A DNA stretch of 64,000 nt from contig CAMTDV010000012.1 of NCBI GenBank assembly GCA_947069175.1, positions 36,922,341-36,986,340 of the forward strand, in the 5' to 3' direction. Of the stretch, positions 11,884 through 23,580 are shown piece by piece. The translations under genes and the position numbers were made by a program. This stretch comes from Scalesia atractyloides. Taxonomy: Eukaryota > Streptophyta > Magnoliopsida > Asterales > Asteraceae. The stretch's first letter is position 1; each line of letters starts with the position of its first letter. Under the pieces are notes generated by a model, which ran no database searches, was not told where the DNA came from, and saw only the letters and a program-made list of their open reading frames with translations.

Positions 11884-12245
11884 TCTGTTGTCAAGGCTCA
11901 ACCAGGCACGTGCTTAGACCCATTTTTCAGACCCAGCCTAGCCTTATCGCTTCGCTTCAAAAGCCCCACTTTCAGGCCCTCGGGCGCATATTTCAAGCCA
12001 AGTTCCGACGATATTCCGCCAAAAATCGTCTGAACATGTCTCAACAATTATACCAACCCTAAAAAGATTGGAATCAACCTAAACTAGCCATAAAGAAGCT
12101 TACATGTCTAAAACCCCTAAAAATTCTAATTTTTATACTATTTGCCCCTCCTAAAAAGACCTCGCATTTTGAACGCCTTGCATTGAGGCCCAAGGCTTCC
12201 CCTTTGAGCCTTGAGTGCGCCTTGCACCTTCGACAACTATGGGTT
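11884..12245. mobile_element. Inverted-repeat element rich in CAAGGC/GCCTTG motifs
   Basis: The left end (TGTTGTCAAGGCTCAACCAG) and the reverse complement of the right end (ATAGTTGTCGAAGGTGCAAG) share a GTTGTC-AAGG start and GGCTCA/AGGCGCA motifs. The interior is unusually GC-rich for this window. This is consistent with a non-autonomous DNA transposon of about 360 bp. I cannot fix the ends or a target duplication. Confidence 0.35.
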
Positions 12246-13960
12246 CAGCCATTCAGGTCCCACCTCTACCCACATACAAGCGAAAGTACCCCCGAACACA
12301 CTCTCTAGATGCACTGCTTCACAATGCAGCCCTTGGGGCTTGCTTGTACACCTCAGCCCAAATGCCAGCTAAATGCGTTGCATTGGGTTTGGTCTAAAGG
12401 AAACAATTCTTTTAATAATTTCATGATACTTTGATTATTAGGTTTTAGCAATTAAAGATACTTTTAGAAAGAAAGGTCGGTTGCCTATGCCATCGACAAA
12501 AGTCACGTGTCATATTACTATTGGTCCATGCCACTTTTTTGTTTTTTTTCTTTTTATTAATGGTGTACAAGCAATATAGTAGAGATGCAAGAAATTTTCT
12601 TCGCGATTTTACATCACCAAACTTTACCATGCCAGAGCAAACTGGCACCATTGACCATCCCGGCAAATACAAATGTTTTGATGAAATCCAAATTAAAGCT
12701 CAGCAGAGAAGGCGGAGGTGGTTGAGGTCTGGTGGTTGCTTTTCATCTTCTTTATTCGGCAAGTAGCTCAAAAAGTACTTCCATTGAATTGAATACTACC
12801 AAATCTAGAATGACGTCCCTGATAACTTCCAATGTATTTGATAGAAATTTCGATTATGCTGTCATGAACAACCAAAGTAATCTCGGATTGATATGACCGG
12901 AAAGTTCGACACTGTAGGTGATTAATCTGTGCGTTTTAGGTACGAATTATTTGATATTAATTATATTACAAATGCATTGATATTAGTATGATATGCGTCA
13001 CATTGGTGTGTTTTTGCATTGGTTAGGTTATAAAGAAAACAAGCTTAAAACGATGGATTAATAATAATAATGATAATATAAATAACCTTAAAGTTTGAAA
13101 AGTTAATATGTTAATTGTGATTACATTTTCAATCCTACGAGAAATAGAAAAGAAGGGAAATGCATATTCAGATTTTATTAGTGCTATTCAGTCTGGAAAC
13201 TAAATATAGTTAAATGAGCTGGTGATTGAATGAGAAATAATAGAAAACTACAATTCAGAAAGATATGATTATAAATGTATATCTTTGGGATGCAGGAACA
13301 TACTATCTGGATATGTTTCTAAGGAATTTGAGTTAAATGTAGATCTTGTGCTTCGCATCACTTGAATTTGTAGAATTACCTAGGGTTGCATTTAGAACAA
13401 GCCAATTTTTATTACTTAAAGTTAAAGTTACGACTTTATAAACAACTCACCAGAAAACAAGTAGTTTTGTGAGCTTCCAGTCTAATTATAACTAATCACT
13501 CATCACTATGTTGACAAGTATTTTTTAAAACATATAATGAACTACATACAAACCATTACATGAAAGCAGTTCTAAAGCTGAATATCTTTTTTGATTATAA
13601 TAGTTAGCAATTAGCATGAAGTCATCCAACATCAGTAAGCCATAAGGATAATTAGAACTAAAGGACTACATTAGAGGAAATGATTAAAATGAAATAATCA
13701 ACACAAAGAAAAGTAATGGGTTATATAAGATATACTGATAATGAAAACCAAAACCTAAAGAAACCATTTTTCTTAGCCTATAGAATAAGGATTTTGCTAT
13801 CATCAAAGTACTGGTTTTTCCCTCTTGAAAGCTTCAGTAAACAACCACCAAAGAGCTCGAAGAAGAACTACTGGACTTGAGAGGTCTGGATTATCAAGTC
13901 AAAAAGCTAAAGTGTAAAAGTGCTGGTTAATAAGTCAAAACTAAAGACAGAAGTGCTAGG
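12246..13960. other. Intergenic, no supported gene
   Basis: An 81-codon plus-strand frame at 12521-12766 has no recognisable motif, and the rest is AT-rich. No splice-consistent coding series is seen. Confidence 0.4.
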
Positions 13961-14440
13961 AACCAAAAGTACTAGATTCCTTCAGTAGTTTGGTTTCCAA
14001 GCAGTTTTAAATGTATTTTCGGTAGTTTCTGTTTTTCAGTTGTTTTAGCCATCTGTCCAGTCGTTTTGCAAAGTACAGGCAGTTAGATTTTTAGGGTTAT
14101 TTAGGGTCGCGTTCATGGAGACGTCACTAGTAGTTCTCCCCTCTTACTATATATAGAACAATACCGATGATTTAATAGTTAACTCTACAACTGAATATCT
14201 CAGATTTCTAGAGAGAGAAAGGTTCAAGTAAGAGAGAGAGATAGAGAGAAAGAGTTCACCTGGTAAGGAGGAGTGATCCATTGCTAAATTCAGTAAAGAG
14301 AAACCATTAGACTATCATTCCTTATAAATCTGGTAACTGTTTAATTGCTGTGTTTATTATCTGCTTGTTTTTAGGACTACTTGAATTGTTAAATAGGTTT
14401 ATATAAAAAACATACACAGCCACACACTCTCAGATCCAAC
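13961..14440 (+). other. Promoter-like, possibly solo-LTR sequence
   Basis: TATATATAG at about 14147 is followed by a purine-rich GAGAGAAAGG leader and a non-coding stretch, the layout of a Copia-type LTR. No paired copy, primer-binding site or target duplication is visible, so this is only a suggestion. Confidence 0.2.
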
Positions 14441-14469
14441 AAAAAGCCAGAAATTTCTTTAACAAATGA

Positions 14470-14655
14470 TGACATTCGGTTTGGTTCGATTATTTTGGTT
14501 ATGACACATGCCATAACAAAATCGACCCACAATTTTCAGTTAACCGGTTAGAGCTTGCTTGAACCGTCGGTCAATTGTTCGGTTTGGTTAATTCGATCGG
14601 TTTGGTTAATTGGGTATGGATCGGTTAAGTCGGTTATATGCTCATCCCTACTCGA
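14470..14655. mobile_element. hAT-like remnant rich in CGGTTTGGTT
   Basis: It contains many repeats of GGTTTGGTT/CGGTT and ends GCTCATCCCTA. The CATCCCTA end is the usual terminus of plant hAT elements ((T)AGGGATG in reverse). The left terminus is not identifiable. Confidence 0.35.
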
Positions 14656-14889
14656 GGGTTATGGTTAGGATCGAGGCCCTCATAATTATCGTCGTATTTT
14701 TATTTTTCTTTATATATAAGTTTATACCTCATGGATGGGCCTGCTTACAATATCTAAGCAGTTGGGTTCGTATGAAATTGTAGCGTGTGTGCTGATGTGT
14801 TTACTTCTTTCGTGAAAAACCGGATTCTTCTTCAAAGGATATCACAAATTTGTTGTCTGCTTTTAACGTCACCTTTTCTTGCTTCCAAC

Positions 14890-15420
14890 CTGTTCGTTCT
14901 CCAAGTATGCTTCAAAAACCACTTGAGAAGGAACAAGTAGCCATAGTGCACATGAGTTGTTAGTCTCTAAGTATGTAGACGTTCTAACCAAAGCGCTTCC
15001 AAGAATCAAGTTTAACTAGACGTGAGTCTTGTGAATTCAAATCAAAATTAAGGGGTGATTGTTGGACTAATTCTGATCCGTTTGGAGGAGATAAAGCAAA
15101 GAATCAATAGTTGGAGACTGAAGACAACAACACTTATATTTAAGTTTGTCGATTTAGCTTAAACTGTTTTCTTTTCAATTTATGATGAATCCATTAGCAT
15201 ACATATAACTAGAAAATTAGGGTGATTGTATTAGTAAGTTTGTTTTAAGAGCATTTACATCCGGTCCCCTATATATTTGTGAGTGGATTCTTTATATTAT
15301 AAGAAATGGATGTGAAAGCTCTAATTTAGTTGTGTTAACAGAAGAGTCGAGAGCGGGTATTCTCAAATCTTGCATGTTCTACGATTCATTTTCTGCATAT
15401 CATTTAACGACTTCAATCCA
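14890..15420 (+). pseudogene. 3' end of a Copia retrotransposon (RNase H tail, PPT, 3' LTR)
   Basis: The frame ending in TAG at 15017-15019 reads KYVDVLTKALPRIKFN. The DVLTKALP motif is the conserved C-terminal tail of Ty1/copia RNase H. After about 40 bp comes a polypurine tract (AATTAAGGGGTGA, to 15059) and an LTR start TGTTGGACTAATT at 15060. The LTR probably runs to about 15420, but its CA end is not fixed, and a MITE sits inside it at 15249-15321. The rest of pol is not recognisable upstream. Confidence 0.55.
15249..15321. mobile_element. 73-bp MITE, PIF/Harbinger-like, TSD TAA
   Basis: The ends GAGCATTTACATCC and GGATGTGAAAGCTC form imperfect terminal inverted repeats. TAA precedes (15246-15248) and follows (15322-15324). 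A 3-bp TWA duplication with this terminus type fits Tourist-like MITEs. It lies within the Copia LTR that starts at 15060. Confidence 0.6.
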
Positions 15421-15968
15421 CACAAGCGTGAAACTGACAAAGTAGAGTTTTATTGTAATCTCTTAAATATTACAGTACAATCAAAGTCTCTATTGAGCCA
15501 ATCAAGAAATACAAAGTTTAAACAACAAACGTGTCATACAAAAACACATACAAAGAGGATCGATATTGCAAGCTTGTTATTTACATTCACATTTTCATTA
15601 AGTTCGGCCTGCGACTTCTTTTTTCTCTGAAACATGCCAAAAACTGTTTTTGGGGCCAAGTCTTGTCCACTAGAGACGAACGAATGAGATGGGATGGTAA
15701 CTGTTGCAAACACAAATCAAGTTATATTTAGCTACAGCATAAAAGAGAAACATTCTTCTCAACGTCAAAGAGGTCAATTTTTTTATATATAAAATATATA
15801 ACTGGTATAGATAAGTATAGTGATCTTCGTCAAATATTGATCCGTTATAACTTATAAACAGTGATAATTAATTTTTCTGAGTAATACGTGTATATTTGCT
15901 TGACTAAAAGTATAAGCAAATTACTTATGGAAATGTCATGTGAAGAGAAAATAGAAGTGTGTGAAATG
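15421..15968. other. Intergenic DNA downstream of the kinase pseudogene
   Basis: Two open frames (15370-15630 and 15531-15731) overlap each other and carry no motif. On the minus strand this stretch would be the 3' flank of the kinase pseudogene. Confidence 0.4.
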
Positions 15969-17167
15969 TTATTTTGTGTAGCATAAACTCACATGCGCTT
16001 CTCCAGTTTCGGTTACAGGAGTTCGCAAACGGCTTGTTAGTCGGAATTTATTGGAACTGTCACGATTGTCTGAGGTCTCAGAATTGGTGTGCATGCTGAA
16101 TATATTGAAGTCTTCACCTGGATCATGGGAGGTGGTGCGCGTGCTGAATGGATTAAAGTGTTCATCGAGATCATCGGAATTGGTGTCCGTGTCGAATCTG
16201 TTAAAATATCCATGAAGATCACTGCCGATTAGGGAAGACGACGGGTTTGTGCCTGTTTGCATTGCCAATGCATCATCAAGCTGGGCCACAACAGTGGACA
16301 TCAAAGGTCGTTTGCTAGGATCAATTTGCAAAGATATACTTATGATTTGTGCAAAAGTATTTCTACAATTTGGACCAATTTCATGCACAATACTTCGATC
16401 AATGATTTGATTAAGTGATCCATTACTTATCTGTTGTTGGATCCATTTGGCCAGATGGGTGACATCAGGATCAGGGATGACCCTACCACTTGTGACATGT
16501 GTCCCGGTCAACAGTTCCAATAGTACCACACCAAAAGCATATACATCTGTTTGGGTTGAGCATTTGTTGGATTTGCGGTAATGGGTATCCCGGAGTACCC
16601 TGAACAAAAGTTGTTAGCGCTTCACGCTGGTTCGCAGGAATAATGGTTGATAATCCCAAATCTGATATTTTAGCATTCATATTCTCATCTAATAAAATGT
16701 TGGAACACTTTACATCAAGATGAATGACTATATCCGAGTGTCCCAGTGTGAAGATACTGTAACGCACGTGCAGCTTGGATACATATGTTAAGGCGTTGCT
16801 CCCATCTCAAACCGGAGTTGGGAAAGTTGAATAGTTGAGCAGCAAGGTTGCCACGAGACATATATTCATACACCAGTATCATCTCTTCATTCTCCTTGCA
16901 ATAGCCCATCAGGGTCACCAGGTGAGCGTGACGGCACATGGAAAGCATCTTGATTTCTGTATAGAACTGTTGAACACCTTGTTTTGATCCCGGTTTTAAA
17001 CGTTTAACTGCCACAACAGTCATATTCCATCCCGAATAGAGCATAGCCTTGTATACTTTTCCAAAACCTCCTTTTCCAATGAGGTTTGACTCATTGAAAT
17101 TATCGGTAGCTCTTTGTATCATATCGAAGGGGTATTCTTGGCAGGGCCTTTCGGAAACCAGTGACAT
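15969..17167 (-). pseudogene. Receptor-like (RLK/Pelle) kinase pseudogene, intronless
   Basis: Read from ATG 17167 to TAA 15969 this is a nearly complete Ser/Thr kinase domain with a C-terminal tail of about 100 residues and no signal peptide or membrane segment. Visible motifs are the glycine loop IGKGGFGKVYKA, the ATP-binding lysine in VAVKRLK, the catalytic loop HLDVKCSN (HRD changed to HLD), DLG in place of DFG, and DVYAFGVVLLELLTG (subdomain IX). Two frameshifts break it. One is at about 16735-16760, between YLHTG and VIHLDVK. The other is at about 16583-16602, in the activation segment between GTPGY and RDTHYRKS. The usual DPEY glutamate position reads DTHY. The tail holds a loose repeat of the type F(N/S)xFxxxTxSxD. 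It could be a sequencing-damaged gene, but two lesions plus altered HRD and APE positions favour a pseudogene. Confidence 0.75.
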
Positions 17168-18276
17168 CTTGAATATGCTAGCTAGCTCAACCGGTTCTAG
17201 TGTAATTAAATGTTTGAATGAGAATGTGGATTGGTGGTGCTGGAAGCTCCAAATGAACTATGTATATATGGTGATCACTCAATGGGGATTGGAGGGAGGG
17301 GGCCCAGTTAACCATATATTATCCAATCGTGACACATAATATCAAACCACTCTTGGTCTGTCTTAAAGTTAAAATTTAGATGTGTCCAAAATGAGGTGTC
17401 ATGCAATCATGTTTCCGGGTTGTTCACGAAAATGTGTTGCTAAGGTGCAAGAGAAAAAACAAATTGTAGGTATCGACAGCTTCATAGTAGACTATGTCAA
17501 CTTTGATATAAACTATTTTTGAATCATACACATCAATATTAAAATTTATCAACTTTCCTCATCTGTTACTTCCCTTTATAATTTAATAAATGTACTTGTG
17601 AATTACTTTACTTATTTATTAAAGGTAAAAAATTCAAAAGTTCACATAAATAACTAGATTATTTTCTTAGGTTGTGTGTTGTGCCGGCGATATAGTTGTT
17701 TATAGCTGGCGGCACGTTATGTGATACGTTAACCATATGAAAACGTGTGTTTCGACATATCTGATCTAACTCACTATAATCTATATAAGTATTGTGGTTA
17801 AAGTGTATGATGATGATATTAAGGTGTTGTGCCCACACGTGACACTACACATTTTTTACTTTGTTAAACACATTATGTTCATGACATTAACATAATTAAA
17901 TACAGATAAAAAAAAGACTAAAAAGTAATTTACACATAAAAATAAATAAATAAAAAAGTATAATAATGAGTCGCACGTTGTTGTGTAAAGTCGTAAAAGT
18001 AATTTAAGCAAAATGAGGTATTAAGTAATAAGTAGAAAAATTTGGAGGTTTAAAGTTGTCAATTAACAAAAGTTAGAAGTAAATGTGTAAGAATAGAGGT
18101 GTAGGTGTCAATTCAGAAAAGTGCTTGGGTATTTCTTAAAGAATAAGGAGTGTAGGTGTCAAAAATAATAGGGGGTGTTTTAGTCGGTGGCCACCGACCT
18201 TTCTCTTTTAAGGTGACTCAACTAATTGTCTAGCAAGTGTGCGTTATATATATCTATATATATATGTGTGTGTGTG
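17168..18276. other. Upstream flank of kinase pseudogene, no gene seen
   Basis: It would hold the kinase promoter, but no compelling TATA box was fixed. A TA/TG microsatellite at about 18245-18280 marks the edge of the split MITE. Confidence 0.4.
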
Positions 18277-18466
18277 TGTGAAAAATAAAACGAAAACCCA
18301 CTTTAGTCAAGAAAACTAAAGAAAACCTTATATAACATTTTTATTTTTTTAATAAAAAAATAGAGGAATGTAATATTAATGTACTTGAAAATTTCTATAA
18401 AAAAAATTAAAAAGCGTCTATTTGTTTTAAAAAAATGTTCAAAATTTGTATGTTATATTTTTTTGG
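18277..18466. mobile_element. Left half of foldback MITE split by the MULE
   Basis: From AATAAAACGAAAACCCACTT this matches the left terminus of the intact MITE at 33088-33428. Its partner half is at 23787-23994 in inverted orientation. The last nine bases (18458-18466, TTTTTTTGG) are the target site duplicated by the MULE insertion. Confidence 0.8.
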
Positions 18467-18663
18467 GAGTTAAATGCTTGGTTGGTCCCTGTGGTTTGCA
18501 AAAATTTCATTGTTGGTCCCAATGGTTTACTATTTACACTCGTGGTACCCAAACTTGTAAAAAATGAACTCGCTTGGTCCCCTGCCCTAACTTCAGTTAA
18601 ATAACTCTGTTAAAACACCCCACGTGCTTGGCACGTGAGGGCAATTTCGTCCATTCAGTTTGA
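18467..18663 (+). repeat. MULE left terminal inverted repeat (197 bp)
   Basis: It starts GAGTTAAATGCTTGG and ends CATTCAGTTTGA. Aligned by eye with the reverse complement of 23581-23777 it shows four mismatches. In Mutator elements the TIR holds the promoter; the transposase ATG lies 188 bp inside this TIR. Confidence 0.95.
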
Positions 18664-18850
18664 ATTGATGTTCACTTTTTGCAATTGCACACTTAGTCCT
18701 AGACGTCAGTTGATATTTATTGGTTTCCCTCTCATTTCTGTCATCTCCCCACCGTAACACACACCTACAAAGACTCACCGTCTCTTCGTTTCTCTGCAAC
18801 ATCCCGGCGATTGAACAAATAATCGGTGCGTTTAGAGCTGATCGAAGGGA

Positions 18851-21800
18851 ATGGGTTGGTACATTAGGGCTGAGTTTGATGATTTTAATCCAGATCGTGA
18901 TTATAGTAAGTTTTTTTATGCTGATAGTGCTAAAGTTCAAACATTAAGTGATTTTGTAGTGTTTGTTTTACATAATTACTGACACACACTGTTTTGGTCG
19001 TTTTCTGTTATGTTTTTTGAGCAGATGGAAACCCTAGTTTGTTTTCTGCAAGAATCTTCTATGCTGGAACTTTTCGGAGGTTTCCAGGAAGAAGGTATGT
19101 TCAAGGAAGGTCAGCGTATGTTGATTACATCGACATTGATGAGTTTTCTGTCAATGAAGTTGATTGGATGATACGAGACCTTAACCTGTTCAAAGAGAAG
19201 GTGCCAATTTATTATCATTTTCAAATACCTGGTAGAGATTTAGATACTGGTTTGGTAGCTTTAGGGTGTGATGCTGATGTTCGTAACTTGGCACAATATG
19301 TGGGTGAAAATAAGTTAATCAACTTTTACATTGAACATGTAAAATCTGTGGTTGATACTTATTTAAAATCACCAGAGGGACCATCTAGGGTTGTTATTGA
19401 GGAATTAGTAGAGGAAAGCCAAAATGTCCAGGAGAATGTTGGTGTTAGACAAAACAAAGAAAAGTTAGTACCTAGGAGGAGACTGATGCTTGAGTATGTT
19501 GAAGGGTCATCTAGTGCAAATAAGAATACAACTAACATGTTTGTTGATAATCCAGTAGGTAACAATGATAATCCGGGAGGTAACAATGATAATATAGAGA
19601 CTGGGACTTATAATGCAAACCAGGGTACATGTGTAGATGGTTTTAACTTTGACGACATTGACTTTTCTGGAGTATTCCCAAACAACGAGGGTCTTAAGGA
19701 TGCTGAGGGTGAGGTAGAGGTTACTTGTAGGAATGAGAATGAGGGTAATGGGGAGGATGAGGGTGACATGGAGTCCGATAGTTATAGGGAAGTTGAGGAT
19801 GACATGGAGTCTGATAGTTATAGTGAGGATGAGGGTGACAAAGTGGATGAGGGGGGTAGTGAGGCTGACTGTTCTCATCAAAGTGAGGCTGAAGGTGATG
19901 ACTCAGAAGACAGTGACTACATTGTTGACAATGATTATGAGGTGGAAGAAACAGAAGTTGATATGAGGGACTTCAATACTTTTGTAGATGAGGATGAAGA
20001 ATATGTAGGCAGCCTTAATTCTGGCACTAATAGTGTTAGAAATGAAGTGGATTATGAAAAGGAAATTGATGATAACCTTAGCTACGAATCATTTGATAGC
20101 TTAACTGATGAATCAATGGAAGATTTTGAAACAAGAAGGAGCAAGAAGCTAAGGGAAATCAGGCATAAACAAAAGGTTAGCATTTGTTTAACTAACTCTT
20201 TACTTAACTGTTTATTATTTACGTAAGCATTTGTTAAATTATCTAATAACTGTTGACATTGAACAGGGAAAGACTAGGATGCATGAGGCGAGGTTTTACT
20301 TGGGTCAACAATTTGGATCTGCAAAGGAGGTTAAAGAACATGTTAGGCAGCATGCCGTTCTTACCAGAAGGGAGTCGTCATTTTTGAGAAATGACAAGGC
20401 TAGGATAAGAGTCATTTGTGAAGGTAATGTACCAGTTTATAAGAAAGGTGATGGGTTTGTAAAACAAGTATCCAAGAAAGGCAATAAGGGAAAATCTACT
20501 GTTGGGCCCAAGCCCAGTGAGTCTGCTGTTAGGCCTAGTTCCAGGGAATCTCTTAGGGAGTCTCAAAAGTCACAATTGGCACTAAGTTCCAATGCCATAT
20601 CCTGTAGAAAAAGAAAAGAAAGATCACAGAAGGCAGCTTGTACATTTATGTTGTATGTGGCTAAAGAGAAAGATGACATTGAAACTTGGACAGTGAAAAC
20701 TCACAAGGCAGAGCACACCTGTCTCCAAGCTAGAGAAAGTTTACACCTTATAGCAAAGTTCATGGCTAAGGACCCTTCTGTGAAGAGATTGGTTGAATGT
20801 AACAAAGACATCTCAGTGAGGACCATCCAAGAAGAGCTGTCAAGGAAGTATGAATTAAGAGTTTCAAGGATGAAAGCCTTTAGGGCAAAGATACTTGCTT
20901 CGAAGGAAGTTCAAGGGGACAACAAGGAACAATATGCAAGGCTAAGGGATTACATAATAGAGCTTCAAAGTGCAAATCCAAACACAACAGTGCACATTGA
21001 AGTTGAGTCTGAACCCAAACCATCTTCTCCAACAAGGGTGTTCAAGAGGATTTACATCTGCTTGGGTCCACTGAAGCTAGGCTTCAAGGAATGTGGGAGA
21101 GACATACTAGGCTTAGATGGGGCTTTTTTGAAGGGTTCTCAACAGGGTCAAGTATTAGTTGCAGTAGGCTTGGATTCCAACAACGGGCTCTATCCACTGG
21201 CCTATGCAATTGCAGAAGCAGAAAACAAGGATTCTTGGACATGGTTTTTGGAATGTCTCAAAGATGACCTAGCACTACAAAGCAACTCACATTTTACCTT
21301 CATATCTGATAGACAAAAGGTTAGCCTTACTTTTTAGAGTTGAATTGTTTATAAATATGTTTTTTATTGCTTTGATTGTTTTGATTTTAACATGTTTGCT
21401 GTTTTGGGTGTTAATTTAGGGCCTTATTCCGGCACTTGAAAAGGTATTCCCAGCTGCAGAACACAGGTTCTGCCTTAGGCATATTCACCAGAATATGAAG
21501 TTAAAATGGAGGGGCAAAGGCTTTAAAGATTGCTTATAGGCATGTGCAACTGCCAGAACCAGTACTTACTTTTAAGCATTTATTCATTCAAGTGTTGGGT
21601 CAACAATTTACTGACTTGTTATTCATGATTGTTCTTGTGTAATAGTACCTGAGTTTAGGGATAAAATGGAAGAGTTGAAGAAGTTCAATGAGGAAGCATA
21701 CAAATGGTTGGCACAAATTCCACCAAAGCATTGGTCGAGATCACACTTCACAGGTAATATTCACTTTAAAGATTAGACTAGTTGCTAATTTAAGCACCAA

Positions 21801-22625
21801 AGGAATTTATCACTTTATACATTTCTTTTTTGGTTATCAATGTGTAGGTTGGGCACAATCTGATGTTCTACTAAACAACAGGTGCGAAGTTTTTAATGCC
21901 AAGACTGTTGAAGGAGGGAAAAGCCAATCATTTCATGTTTGGAATATCTTAGAGAGTATTTGATGAAGAGAATAGTCAATGTGATGAAGGTGCAACAACA
22001 GTGTAAGGGCCCCCTCACACCAAAGATAACAGAGATCTTTGACGAGATCAAGAAGGCTGCAGCCCAATGCAGTGTGAAATGGTGTGGTGATAGTAGGTGG
22101 CAGGTACAAGGGACTCTTGGGCAATATGTTGTGAATATTGAACAAAGGGTTTGTACTTGTAGGAGGTGGGAAATTTCAGGAATCCCATGTAAGCATGCCG
22201 TAGCTGTTAACTGGGATATGACTGCACATAAAACAACAGGTGGGGCCACCTGAGGATTGGGTTCATCCATGCTACTATCTTGACACTTGGAAAAAGGCTT
22301 ATGCCTACAAGATTGGTCCAATCAATGGTCCCAAACTCTGGCCAATATCACCAGTTCCAACAACATTGACCCCTCCACTTCGCCACAAACAAGCTGGCAG
22401 GCCAAAGAAGAAGAGGAGAAAAGACCAAGTGGAGGTTGAAGATATATTGGAGAAGAAAGGGAAGCTAACTAGAAAGGGTGGGTCTGTAACCTGTAAGAAA
22501 TGCAAAGGAAGGGCCATAATTCAAGAGTTTGCAAGGCTGCAAAGAAAGGAATGGGTGCTGAAGGTGGTTCTGCAGCTGCTTTTTGTTATGTTATTCAGCC
22601 GTATGCTTTAAACAATACTTGTTAA
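18851..22625 (+). pseudogene. MuDR-type MULE transposase, multi-exon, inactivated
   Basis: Exons with GT-AG borders: 18851-18905, 19025-20175, 20267-21319, 21420-21561, 21646-21753 and 21848 onward. The N-terminus (MGWYIRAEFDDFNPD...) is a PB1-like region followed by a long Asp/Glu-rich segment. Exon 3 carries a MuDR DNA-binding-like region, then the MULE catalytic core: LGLDGAFLKG (first Asp) and ISDRQK (second Asp), with an acidic AEAENKDSW between. Exon 4 has the HRFCLRHIHQN Cys/His motif. The SWIM zinc finger (CTCRRWEISGIPCKH) and a C-terminal knuckle (CKKCK...GHNSRVCK) follow. Lesions: TAG at 21537-21539 (probably from TGG), a 1-base loss near 21915-21925, and frame changes near 22237 and 22510. 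In maize MuDR the homologue binds the TIRs and catalyses transposition. Confidence 0.9.
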
Positions 22626-23126
22626 CTGTTGCTTGTCTTTATTATGTTTGGTATGCACTATTGTGGCTTATGCTTATGCCACCATTTTGGAAATGTTAAT
22701 CGGCTATTATAGTTATTGTTGTGTTTGGAAATTGAGTATGTCTTTATTACATTTGTTGGGCAGGGTCATAAATTGGAGTTGTTGAGTCTTTATTAGGTTT
22801 GTTGGATATTAAGTGATGGCAATAAATGTCATCCGTGTCGCTTTTCCGCTTTATTTAACATGCTTTTCCGTTATATTAAACATTGGTCGTCCGTATCGCT
22901 TTTGCGCTTTATAAAACAATGGTCGTCCGTTTCGCTTTTGCGCTTTATTTAACATTGGTCGTCCGTATCCCTTTTGCGCTTTATTTAACATTTTTCGTCC
23001 GTAACGCTTTTGCGCTTTATTTAACATGTCAATATACACAGTTTTGTTTGCCACAACCACAATATCTATGAATATCCAAAATTCATTATAATATTATTTG
23101 GTCAAATTACATAATTAACATTGCAG
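22626..23126. other. Intergenic region between convergent MULE genes
   Basis: It lies between the stop of the plus-strand transposase and the stop of the minus-strand GRF gene, so it should hold both 3' ends. Apart from the 36-bp minisatellite it is AT-rich with no coding frame. Confidence 0.7.
22828..23030. repeat. 36-bp minisatellite inside the MULE, about 5.5 units
   Basis: The unit is close to GGTCGTCCGTATCGCTTTTG plus CGCTTTATTTAACATT, with variation mainly in the GTATCGC core. The first units are shorter and diverged. It lies exactly between the two convergent genes. Confidence 0.9.
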
Positions 23127-23487
23127 TCAAGCTAAAAACATTGCAAACTGTAACCCTAACAGAAACAATAGTACTAAGATCAGGGTGTTCTTCCATCTCA
23201 GTTCAGTCCTTAGTTCATCCCTTTCTTGATCGGCCCTGTTTCTTGCTCGGAGTAGCCCTGGAATGATGCGAACAGCTCATGGGCACATTGGCGGGTCAAA
23301 CCAACGAACAAATCCAGGACAAGTGACTTCCTGTCATATCAAACATTTAAAAAATTGAAAAAATGAACATCTACTAATGAACCCTAATGCTTACCGGTGA
23401 TGGACATGCATAGTATCGTCGTCCTGGATTGTTGTCGGTCCATGATGTGCGAATGACGGCTAACTTTCCACAGCGACATGTTGCCAT
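23127..23487 (-). pseudogene. GRF zinc-finger protein with C-terminal hydrophobic segment, MULE second gene
   Basis: Exon 1 (23487-23395, 31 codons) gives MATCRCGK...TSWTDNNPGRRYYAC. The donor GTAAGC and acceptor GACAG join it in phase to exon 2 (23330-23127), which begins EVTCPGFVRWFDPPMCP. The four zinc-binding Cys (CxC near the start, C28, and C in VTCP) and GRRYYAC...FVRWFD fit a GRF-type zinc finger, known as a nucleic-acid-binding fold. Then come a charged helical stretch (RARNRADQERDELRTELRW) and a hydrophobic C-terminus (LILVLLFLLGLQFAMFLA) likely to span a membrane. One in-frame TGA at 23277-23279 (likely from CGA) breaks it. A minus-strand TATAAAA at about 23567-23573, just inside the right TIR, could be its promoter. 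The total would be about 98 codons. Confidence 0.75.
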
Positions 23488-23580
23488 TCTAGGGTTCCTT
23501 GAGAAACATGGGTGAGGGGAGGAAGAAGGGTCGTTAATTTTGAGGGGAAAAAGGAGGATAAGGTGGTTTTTATACTGAGC

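Noticed and set aside
12521..12766. 81-codon plus-strand frame
   Set aside because: No motif, splice context or promoter; overlapping frames on the other strand are equally open.
19359..19966. Alternative frames on both strands inside the MULE acidic exon
   Set aside because: Low-complexity GAG/GAT-rich coding sequence keeps other frames open; the spliced transposase frame explains the region.
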